Of a DNA stretch of 37,116 nt, positions 15,748-22,891 are shown in pieces (within the stretch, counting starts at the first letter, position 1; every line of letters begins with the position of its first letter). Source of the DNA: an uncultured Treponema sp. (GTDB taxonomy: Bacteria > Spirochaetota > Spirochaetia > Treponematales > Treponemataceae); the NCBI GenBank assembly GCA_938039145.1, contig CALHVG010000033.1, forward strand, positions 1 to 37,116. Reading direction: 5' to 3'. Position numbers and translations under genes: made by a program. Under the pieces are notes generated by a model, which had not been told where the DNA came from, did not search any database, and was given only the letters and a program-made list of their open reading frames with translations.

Positions 15748-17990
15748 TCTTTGCCCTCCGGGATTTGTGTTTCGGTAGTTTCATTTATGTTCTCGCTTTT
15801 TTGAGCCGAGCTTTTTTCGCCTTGCATTTCAGTATCTTTTTCTTTTTCGGCAGCGGTTTTCTCTTTTTCGTTTTCCATTTTTCCGTCTTTATTGTTGGAA
15901 CATTCAAAAATCTCTTCGTCCGTGCATGGAATCGAAGGAATCATGCAGTCGGTTGCCTGCGAAAGTGCGGCGGCGAACGCTCCGGGAATCAGGTTGTGTA
16001 TCAAAGAGCCAATCTGGCACGGAGGATTTTGGGATTGCACGAAAAATATGTTTGTGGATTCGGAAAGCAGGGTGTCGTCTTCAACAAGGTCTTCCATTTC
16101 TTGGCGGATTGCAAGACGTACTGCGTTTTCCGCCGCCTTCATCGAAAAGATTTCACCGCAGTCTATGGCGACCCATATTCCCTTGATTTTTATTTTGTAT
16201 GTGTACGGATTCAGTTCTATTTCCATGATTGCGCAGCCGAATGACGTGGCGTAAAACGGAGAACCTGAAAACTTCTGAGCGTCGAAGGATTTTTTTATCG
16301 AACTTGTGGTGGATTTTTTTGCCGTTATCGGAAGCGGAACTTTGAATCTTTTTTTCTGAATGTCAAGGCAGCATTTTCTAAGAAGCGATGTCATTATGCT
16401 TATGTTGCTTGAAAAACCTTCGGGGAAAGGGGATTGCGCTTCATCTTCGGCGTTCGTTTCTATGCGAATCATGCTCTGCTCTATTTCAAGGAGTTTAGAC
16501 GCGATGTTTTTCCATATGCTCTCTATCGAATCTGACGGAGCTGGCGCTGTTATCGTAAGGTTTCCGTCATAGCCCAGCGTGATTTCCATCTTCTGCTGGT
16601 AGTTTTCGAACGTCGAGCCAAGGAAGAACGCTCCGTCAAGTCCGCTTGAAAGTCCTATTCCCCGTCTTGCAAGCGAAAAGAACACCGGCTCGTCTTTTTC
16701 AGGATTTTGTGCTGAATTCAGGTTGTACGAGGAATATTTACGAGCGAAGTCGCTTTTTTCTGTGATGGCGTTTATGGACTCTTTCCATTTCAGTCCTTTG
16801 AACGTGAAAATCGCATCTTCATTTTGCATGTTCATAATCTTTATTTCGTCCGGAAGGATTCCGCTTTTTTTTGCGACAAGATGCATATGCCCTTCGATTG
16901 CAAAATATGACGCCGCATCAAGTTTTTCGGCGGAAATCGACGTGGGGGGGAGAGGGGAAGAGACTATGTTCGTTTCAACCGATATGTGCCTTGCCGAATA
17001 CATATTTATGAACGCTACCGTAAGCCTGTCAGCTATTTCGCTTGCAAACGGATTTTGGTAGCCTGAGTCGGCGGTTATACGTGCTTTTATCGCAACAAGT
17101 TTTCCGTCCTTGTTTGAGGCTGTCCGTATTGCGACATGGGTTTCAAGCCCGTTTTTCATGAATATCCGCTGCTCTTCCCTTGAAAGAAGAAGTTTCACGC
17201 TTTTCCCTGAAAGATAAGAAGCTACGGCGACCTGGCATGAAAGGAGTGCGGATCTCCATGAGCCGTTCATGTTCTTTGTCTGGTTTTGGGTTTTCCGGAT
17301 TTCTATTTTTTTTTCGCTTAGACCAAGAACGTCGGCGACGCATTTTTTAAGGTGGCTTGTCCATTGCGTTGGGCTGTATACGGCTAGGCTTTCTCCTTCG
17401 CTGGAAACAAATGCTCCCGAAGGCTCAATCCAGTACGGCGGAATTTCTCTGTATGTCCAGGAACTTTTAATGTCATGCGGAAAATCTTTAAAGAATGTCT
17501 CTTCGTTTTTTTCGTCCGAGGCTTCCACCGTTTCGTAAAAGCCTTTTTTAACCGTTCTTGACGAAAGAAGCGTTCTTGTCTTTGTAAGGACTTCTTTTTC
17601 TTCCTGGGTAAGTTCTCCTTCTGTGTGGAGCGAAAAATCAAAGCTTATCTGGATTTTTTTTGCCCATCTTCTTGTGCTTTTTATGTCAGGTCCGACGATG
17701 ATTCCGACGGGTTCTCCTTCGTAATGCACTTCGTCCGTGCAGAACACGTTCGTCATTGTGGAAAATGTTTTTACCGTGTTGCTTCCCGGAATTTCCCGCG
17801 CGGTGTACAGTGTGTAGTCTTCCGGCAGCATCGAGGAGTCTATGTTCGTGATTCTTCCGGACGAGCGGGGACTTCTTACCAACGCGCCGTATAGCATTCC
17901 GTTTTTGCTAAGATCGCTTAAATATTCGTCTTCGGCTATGGCTTTAGCTTTCTTTGATTTTGCCGCCAGTTTGTTTTCAGATTTAGGCAT
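15744..17990 (-). CDS. Divergent molybdenum-hydroxylase large subunit lacking the catalytic Glu
   Basis: A 748-residue member of the xanthine dehydrogenase / CoxL large-subunit family, shown by GALVRSP (35-41), the HYEGEPVGIIV segment (89-99) and WIEPSGAFVSSEGESLAVYSPTQ (187-209). The usual cofactor motif GGGFGGKE is missing; the aligned place reads NQTKNMNGSWRSA (about 235-248). The usual A-x-RGFG segment reads PTSISAEKL (349-357). The C-terminal GEPP, whose Glu is the catalytic base, reads QNPP with Asn655. An acidic, Lys/Glu-rich tail of about 50 residues follows (700-748). It overlaps the aminotransferase gene by 8 bp and the iron-sulfur gene by 4 bp. T. pallidum has a gene called quinoline 2-oxidoreductase beside CapD and SpsC homologues, as I recall. 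Loss of hydroxylase activity is an inference. Confidence 0.8.
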   Translation of the reverse strand: MPKSENKLAAKSKKAKAIAEDEYLSDLSKNGMLYGALVRSPRSSGRITNIDSSMLPEDYTLYTAREIPGSNTVKTFSTMTNVFCTDEVHYEGEPVGIIVGPDIKSTRRWAKKIQISFDFSLHTEGELTQEEKEVLTKTRTLLSSRTVKKGFYETVEASDEKNEETFFKDFPHDIKSSWTYREIPPYWIEPSGAFVSSEGESLAVYSPTQWTSHLKKCVADVLGLSEKKIEIRKTQNQTKNMNGSWRSALLSCQVAVASYLSGKSVKLLLSREEQRIFMKNGLETHVAIRTASNKDGKLVAIKARITADSGYQNPFASEIADRLTVAFINMYSARHISVETNIVSSPLPPTSISAEKLDAASYFAIEGHMHLVAKKSGILPDEIKIMNMQNEDAIFTFKGLKWKESINAITEKSDFARKYSSYNLNSAQNPEKDEPVFFSLARRGIGLSSGLDGAFFLGSTFENYQQKMEITLGYDGNLTITAPAPSDSIESIWKNIASKLLEIEQSMIRIETNAEDEAQSPFPEGFSSNISIMTSLLRKCCLDIQKKRFKVPLPITAKKSTTSSIKKSFDAQKFSGSPFYATSFGCAIMEIELNPYTYKIKIKGIWVAIDCGEIFSMKAAENAVRLAIRQEMEDLVEDDTLLSESTNIFFVQSQNPPCQIGSLIHNLIPGAFAAALSQATDCMIPSIPCTDEEIFECSNNKDGKMENEKEKTAAEKEKDTEMQGEKSSAQKSENINETTETQIPEGKE

Positions 17991-19221
17991 GATTTTCCTT
18001 TCCTGTACGGATTACTGCGTCCACAACTTCATCTATCATTTTATCCGTCATGTCTGGCCATAGAGGAAGCGATATTGTGTTTCGGTAATTGTTCTCTGCG
18101 TTCGGATAATTTTCTTTTGTGAAATCCGGATTCAAGGCTCTCCAGTACGAAAAATGGAAAAGCGGTATGAAATGGACTGAAATTCCTATTCCTTTTTTCT
18201 GGAGTTCCCTTGCAAAATCGTCTCTTCCAATCCTTAGGGTTTCGGGATTAAGCCTTATGAGGTAAAGATGCCATGCGTTTCCCTCTCCGTCAGGCGGAAG
18301 CCTTATAAAATCCAGATTCTTGAATTCCCTGTTGTATTTTTCTACAATCCGCTTTCTTTTTTCAAAAAACAGTTCCGCTTTTTTAAGCTGGCACACGCCT
18401 ATCGCCGAAAGCACGTCGGGAAGATTGAATTTGTATCCGGGAGCCACTATGTCGTATTCCCAGCTTGCTTTTGGAGATGTGTATCTGTCCCAGGTTTCTC
18501 TGTCCATTCCGTGAAGGCGCATTGTCTTCATTCGTTTTAGGACTTCCGGATTTCGGCATGAGACCATTCCGCCTTCCGCCGTCGTGATTGTCTTTGTAAC
18601 ATAGAACGAAAACACGCCTGCATCTCCAATTGTTCCTGCATAGCCTATGGGTGTCGGGGAAGGGAAAGAGTGCGCCGCATCTTCTATGACTTTTACGTCG
18701 TATTCCCTTGCGATTTCGAGTATTTTTTTCATGTCGCAAAGGTTTCCCGCTATGTGGACGGGAACTATAGCCGCGACCTTGTTTTTGGTTTTCCTGTCGT
18801 TTTCAAGGATTTCACGGATTTTTTCCGGGTCTATGCTGTACGAATCCTTTTCCGTGTCCGCAAAAAGCACTTCCGCCCCAAGATGAACGGCGGAACTTGC
18901 CGTGGAAACGAATGTGTAAGGCGTTGTTATAACTGCTTTTCCATGCCCAACTCCCAGAGCTTCCATCGCAAGAATCATTCCGCTGGTGTTGGAATTTACG
19001 GCAAGGCTTTCGACTTTTCTTGCATCAAGACCGAGTGTTTTTCTATTTTCTTCCATTTCGGAAGAGCCGTTCATAAAATCGGAAAAATCCTTTTCGAATT
19101 TCAGACTGTGTTTTCCGGTAGTAAGCCAGCCGCTTCTCATTACTTCAAGGACGGCATCTTCTTCTTCCTTTGAAATCGAAGGGCGTGAAAACGGAACTGA
19201 AAGAGAATCTTTGTCGCTCAT
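17983..19221 (-). CDS. DegT/DnrJ/EryC1-family sugar aminotransferase (SpsC-like)
   Basis: A 412-residue PLP enzyme that probably converts a keto-sugar nucleotide to an amino sugar. It opens with the family's VPFSRPSISKEEEDAVLEV, then has NSNTSGMILAMEALG (76-90), VIEDAAHSFPS (178-188, the Asp that binds the PLP nitrogen) and the PLP Lys210 in FYVTKTITTAEGGM. The C-terminal part ends in the usual SLPLWPDMTDKMIDEVV. AAGGAGG stands before ATG 19221. It follows the CapD-like dehydratase by 9 bp, which makes the natural order dehydratase then aminotransferase, as in pathways to diamino or UDP-4-amino sugars. Product unknown. Confidence 0.9.
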   Translation of the reverse strand: MSDKDSLSVPFSRPSISKEEEDAVLEVMRSGWLTTGKHSLKFEKDFSDFMNGSSEMEENRKTLGLDARKVESLAVNSNTSGMILAMEALGVGHGKAVITTPYTFVSTASSAVHLGAEVLFADTEKDSYSIDPEKIREILENDRKTKNKVAAIVPVHIAGNLCDMKKILEIAREYDVKVIEDAAHSFPSPTPIGYAGTIGDAGVFSFYVTKTITTAEGGMVSCRNPEVLKRMKTMRLHGMDRETWDRYTSPKASWEYDIVAPGYKFNLPDVLSAIGVCQLKKAELFFEKRKRIVEKYNREFKNLDFIRLPPDGEGNAWHLYLIRLNPETLRIGRDDFARELQKKGIGISVHFIPLFHFSYWRALNPDFTKENYPNAENNYRNTISLPLWPDMTDKMIDEVVDAVIRTGKENHA

Positions 19222-19230
19222 TTTGCCTCC

Positions 19231-20703
19231 TTATTTCTGATGCGTTCTTTCCATTGCTGGAAATTCAGCCAGCAAAATCCGTAAAAGAACTTCCTTGTTC
19301 CTGTACATGGAAGAAGAATCTTTTTCAAAAACGCATATGGGCTTCAGTTTTTCAAGAAGAGAATCAAGATGTTCCGCCGAAAATTCTTGATTCTTCAGTT
19401 TTAGAATCTTTGGATAGTCGGTGGGTTTCGCCTCTTCTTCTTTTAGCCAAAGCGGTTCAAAATCCCTTTCGCCCTTTCTTTTTCCTATTATTTTTATGTC
19501 TATGTCCCTGTACGGTTCAAGTCCGCTGAATTTTATTATCTGCTTTGCAAGTTCGATTATCTTTATCGGTTCTCCCATGTCAAGCAGGTAACTTTCGGCG
19601 TTGGAGCCTACTCCTCCTGTCTGAAGGACAAGCGAGCACGCTTCGGGAATCGTCATGAAAAAACGTTCCATTTTTTCCGACGTTACGGTTACAGGTCCGC
19701 CTGTCTTTATCTGTTCCATAAAAAGAGGAAGAATCGAGCCTCTTGAGCCAAGCACGTTACCGAACCTTACGAACATGAATTTTTTATCTTCGCCGGCTTT
19801 TCTTGCGGCATCAAGAACCAGTTTTTCGCATATTGTTTTTGACGCACCATATACGCTTTCCGGATTTACAGCCTTGTCCGTGGAAATAAGGACAAATCGC
19901 ATGACTCCGTGTTTTATCGATGAATCCAAAATGTTTTTTGTGCCGAACACGTTGTTTGCGATTGCAGCCACAGGATTTTCTTCCATCATCGGAACGTGCT
20001 TGTATGCGGCGCAATGAAAAATCACGTCGCATTTTGTCTGTTCGATTATATAGTCGGTGTACGCCCTGTCGGTCATGTCGCCTATTATGGGAACGATTGT
20101 AGCCTTTTCGCCAACGCCTTCTTCTTGCAAAAGCCTGAGTTCCCTGTCTATCTGATAGATGGAATTTTCACCGTGCCCGAAAAGATAAAGGCGTTCTGCG
20201 CCGCCTGACAAAAGCTGCCTTGAAAGCTCCGAGCCTATGGAACCGCCTGCTCCGGTTATCATCACACGCTTTCCCCTGAGGTATGAAAGGCTTTCTTTCA
20301 GCGAAATCGTTACGGGGGTTCTTCCAAGTATGTCAAGCGGATCTATGTCCCTGGTCTGAACCAAATGTGCGCTTCCGTTTACTACCTGACTTATTCCCGG
20401 AAGAATTTTTATTTTTGCTACACCGGCATCTTTTAAGACTTCGTATATTTTTCTTGTCTTTTCGACAGGTGCACTGGGAATTGCTATTATGGCTTCGTCC
20501 TGCTTTTTGAACCTAAGAAGGGAAGCCACTTCGGCGATAGGACCTAAAATTGGAATTCCGTCAATCTTCTTTCCGATGAGGTTTCTGTCGTCATCTAAAA
20601 AAGCCTTCACCGAACCGAAAATTTTTTTTCTTTTTATGTCGTCGGCAATCGTTTGCCCCGCAAATCCAGCGCCTATTATGTAAAGACGTTTATCTTCGTT
20701 CAT
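19231..20703 (-). CDS. CapD/FlaA1-like nucleotide-sugar dehydratase or epimerase
   Basis: A 490-residue protein of the polysaccharide-biosynthesis CapD group. The N-terminal part (1-130) is a CoA-binding-like Rossmann domain with GAGFAGQ (11-17). The catalytic SDR domain begins at GAGGSIGSE (151-159) and has CAAYKHVPMMEENP (231-244), STDKAVNP (274-281) and YGASK (Tyr285, Lys289). The four membrane helices that start WbpM-type relatives are absent, so this is probably soluble. Tyr at the YGASK position resembles PseB/FlaA1 and not WbpM, which has Met. UDP-GlcNAc 4,6-dehydratase activity is likely but unproved. ATG 20703 is preceded by AAAGGACAAGG. First gene of the five-gene operon. Confidence 0.88.
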   Translation of the reverse strand: MNEDKRLYIIGAGFAGQTIADDIKRKKIFGSVKAFLDDDRNLIGKKIDGIPILGPIAEVASLLRFKKQDEAIIAIPSAPVEKTRKIYEVLKDAGVAKIKILPGISQVVNGSAHLVQTRDIDPLDILGRTPVTISLKESLSYLRGKRVMITGAGGSIGSELSRQLLSGGAERLYLFGHGENSIYQIDRELRLLQEEGVGEKATIVPIIGDMTDRAYTDYIIEQTKCDVIFHCAAYKHVPMMEENPVAAIANNVFGTKNILDSSIKHGVMRFVLISTDKAVNPESVYGASKTICEKLVLDAARKAGEDKKFMFVRFGNVLGSRGSILPLFMEQIKTGGPVTVTSEKMERFFMTIPEACSLVLQTGGVGSNAESYLLDMGEPIKIIELAKQIIKFSGLEPYRDIDIKIIGKRKGERDFEPLWLKEEEAKPTDYPKILKLKNQEFSAEHLDSLLEKLKPICVFEKDSSSMYRNKEVLLRILLAEFPAMERTHQK

Positions 20704-20730
20704 TATATGCCTTGTCCTTTTTGTAGAAAG

Positions 20731-20736
20731 ATTATA
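20731..20736 (-). promoter_or_regulatory. -10 box of the CapD-like operon
   Basis: The - strand has a perfect TATAAT (20736-20731), with a start near 20724 and a 20-nt leader holding AAAGGACAAGG. No good -35 box lies at the right distance, so either an activator helps or the promoter is weak. The 130 bp around it also hold the divergent rimP promoter. Confidence 0.5.
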
Positions 20737-20798
20737 CAACAAAATGCAATGTTTGTTTAATCGATTTTGTATAAGACTACAGCTTTGTATAAAATCTG

Positions 20799-20827
20799 TT
20801 GACTAATTTGAAGCTCAGATGTATTAT
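20799..20827 (+). promoter_or_regulatory. rimP-nusA-infB operon promoter
   Basis: TTGACT (20799-20804), 17 bp, TATTAT (20822-20827). It diverges from the CapD-like operon. A start near 20834 gives a leader of about 86 nt that includes a terminator-like hairpin. Confidence 0.75.
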
Positions 20828-20860
20828 ACCCCAGTACATTTTAATTGCCTTTTTAAGATG

Positions 20861-20885
20861 GACTCGTCGATGACGGGTCTTTTTT
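20861..20885 (+). terminator. Terminator-like hairpin in the rimP leader (possible attenuator)
   Basis: GACTCGTC (20861-20868) pairs with GACGGGTC (20872-20879), 8 bp with one G-U pair and a 3-nt loop, then T6 (20880-20885). No + strand gene lies upstream for it to end; only the rimP operon transcript crosses it. Attenuation of the operon, perhaps by its own product NusA, is an inference. Confidence 0.7.
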
Positions 20886-20919
20886 ATTGCATGGAAAGTT
20901 GAATGTAAGGAGAATTGAT

Positions 20920-21378
20920 TTGGAGTACATTCCTCTTGATTCGCAAAAATTCTACGGCGACTGCGCTCCTTTGGTCGAGGCATTGGGCTATCATCTTGTT
21001 GAATTGAAGATTGGCTCGCTCGGCTCTGCAAAAAAAATAACCGTTGTGATTGCGTCCAAGGATTTGTCAAAAGGGCTGAGCATTGACGATTGCGCGAAAG
21101 TCCATCATGCGCTTCTTCCTCGTCTTGAGGCGCTTCTTGGAACGGACGACACTTATATGGAACTTACAAGTCCGGGGCTGGACAGAAACATAAAGAATGC
21201 GGCGGAATTTGCGTTCTTTGTCGGAAGAGAGATTAGAGTTTGGGACAAAACCGTCTCGGATTGGGTGCAAGGCATTCTCAAATCCGCTGACGAAAAATCG
21301 GTTACTTTGGAAAGGGACGGCGAAGAATCGAACGTTCTTTTTGAGAATATCGCAAAAGCAAAATTCATACATTTGTAA
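20920..21378 (+). CDS. rimP: Ribosome maturation factor RimP
   Basis: A 152-residue RimP, needed to mature the 30S subunit. The two usual domains are present: an alpha/beta N-terminal part with LVEALGYHLVELKIG and DDCAKVHHALLPRLEALL, and ELTSPGLDRNIKNAAEFAFFVGREIRV, then an SH3-like C-terminus. The start is taken as TTG 20920, because AAGGAGA (20907-20913) precedes it by six bases; a TTG at 20887 has no such site and lies in the T-tract of the leader hairpin. It is the first gene of rimP-nusA-infB-rbfA-truB, a widely conserved order. Confidence 0.9.
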   Translation: MEYIPLDSQKFYGDCAPLVEALGYHLVELKIGSLGSAKKITVVIASKDLSKGLSIDDCAKVHHALLPRLEALLGTDDTYMELTSPGLDRNIKNAAEFAFFVGREIRVWDKTVSDWVQGILKSADEKSVTLERDGEESNVLFENIAKAKFIHL

Positions 21379-21395
21379 TTTTAGGACGGCATGAC

Positions 21396-22883
21396 ATGGC
21401 TAAGAACAAAAAAGAACCCGAACCGGGTATGGCAGAACTCATAAGCGCTCTGATTGAAGAAAAAGGCTATTCCGTTGAGTCTGTGAAGCAGACATTGGAA
21501 GGCGCTTTGAAAGCGGCGTACAAGAGTACATACGGAACTTCGGACAATGCGATTGTAAAATTTTCGGATGATATGTCCGATGTTTCCATATATTCAAGGA
21601 AAATTGTTGTTGACGGAGTTTATGATCCTGTGGTTGAGATAGAACTTGAGGAAGCCAGGGAACTTTCCGACGATGTTGAGATTGGAGACGAGATTGACAT
21701 TCTTGAAGACCCCAAAACCTTTGACAGGACGGCGATTTCTACCGGAAAGCAGACTGCCCATCAGGGCTTGAACGAAACGATAAAAGATTCGTTGTTCAAT
21801 CAGTACAAGGACAAAATCGGCGAGATGATAAACGGATATTACCAGCGAGAAAGGAACGGAAACATCTACGTCGACCTTGGAAATGCAGGACGGCTTGAAG
21901 GTCTTCTTCCGAAAAAATACCAGTCGCCAAGAGAAAATTACGACCAGGGCGACAAGATACGGGCAATCATCACGGAACTTAAAAAGACCAATTCGGGGCT
22001 GCAGATAGTTCTTTCAAGAAGTTCTCCCAGGCTTGTTGAAATTGCGATGGAAATGGAAGTTCCGGAGATTGGCGAAGGAACTGTAAAAATTGAAAAATGC
22101 GTCCGGGAGGCTGGCTACAGGACAAAGATGGCGGTATCCACGCTGAGGGACGAAATCGATCCTGTAGGCGCGTGCGTCGGAAAGAACGGACTTCGCATTC
22201 AGAATGTGATTCGGGAACTTTTGGGAGAGAAGATAGATGTTCTTCGCTACGACCCCGATCCGCTTGCTTTCATACAGAACGCTCTTTCTCCGGCAAAGGT
22301 GAACAGGGTTGTAATCCTTGACGCTGAAAAGAAAGAGGCGCTTGCGATTGTTGACGACGAACAGTTCAGTCTTGCCATCGGAAAGCAGGGACAGAACGTT
22401 CGTCTTGCAAACAGGCTTTGCGACTGGAACATAGACGTAAAAACCGAGGAGCAGTGCGCTGGAATGGATTTCAGTTCAAAGGCTACAACGATGGCTGCAA
22501 GAAGTCTTTTCAGCGACGATGTTTCAGAAGAGCAGGAATCCATTTACACAGTTTCGGAACTTCCCGGAATAAAAGAGAACGTTGCTGTTGCGCTAAAAAA
22601 TGCTGGAATCGAAGATATAGTTCAGTTCATAGATTCCTACGATTCTCTTGATGTCGAAGGTGTTACAAAAGAGGAACTTGAGGAAGTCTATGCTCTTATA
22701 AAAGAAAATGTTGATATCGTCGAAGAAGAGCCGGAAGAAGAAGGCTCACAGATAGAAGAGCCGCAGGCTGAAGTCGAAGAAGAAAAATATTGCTGCCCGG
22801 AATGTGGGGCTGAGATTACGCTTGATATGACACATTGTCCTAAGTGTGGTGTTGAGTTTGAATTTACAGAGGACGAGGAATAG
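21396..22883 (+). CDS. nusA: Transcription factor NusA with a C-terminal zinc ribbon
   Basis: NusA binds RNA polymerase and RNA and controls pausing, termination and antitermination. In order: N-terminal RNAP-binding domain (about 1-130), S1 domain (about 135-200, YYQRERNGNIYVDLGNAGRLEGLLP), KH domains (about 205-350, with VGKNGLRIQNVIREL and AIGKQGQNVRLANRL), and a helix-hairpin-helix-type repeat (about 385-440). The last 30 residues after an acidic linker form a zinc ribbon, Cys467-x2-Cys470 and Cys481-x2-Cys484 (CPEC, CPKC). E. coli NusA, also 495 residues, has two acidic repeats there and no zinc ribbon. Stop codon and infB start are 8 bp apart. Confidence 0.96.
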   Translation: MAKNKKEPEPGMAELISALIEEKGYSVESVKQTLEGALKAAYKSTYGTSDNAIVKFSDDMSDVSIYSRKIVVDGVYDPVVEIELEEARELSDDVEIGDEIDILEDPKTFDRTAISTGKQTAHQGLNETIKDSLFNQYKDKIGEMINGYYQRERNGNIYVDLGNAGRLEGLLPKKYQSPRENYDQGDKIRAIITELKKTNSGLQIVLSRSSPRLVEIAMEMEVPEIGEGTVKIEKCVREAGYRTKMAVSTLRDEIDPVGACVGKNGLRIQNVIRELLGEKIDVLRYDPDPLAFIQNALSPAKVNRVVILDAEKKEALAIVDDEQFSLAIGKQGQNVRLANRLCDWNIDVKTEEQCAGMDFSSKATTMAARSLFSDDVSEEQESIYTVSELPGIKENVAVALKNAGIEDIVQFIDSYDSLDVEGVTKEELEEVYALIKENVDIVEEEPEEEGSQIEEPQAEVEEEKYCCPECGAEITLDMTHCPKCGVEFEFTEDEE

Positions 22884-22891
22884 GGTATTTT

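Noticed and set aside
15744..17990. Large redox subunit as a pseudogene
   Set aside because: The reading frame is full length with tight overlaps on both sides and no stops or frameshifts, so loss of motifs is better read as change of function.
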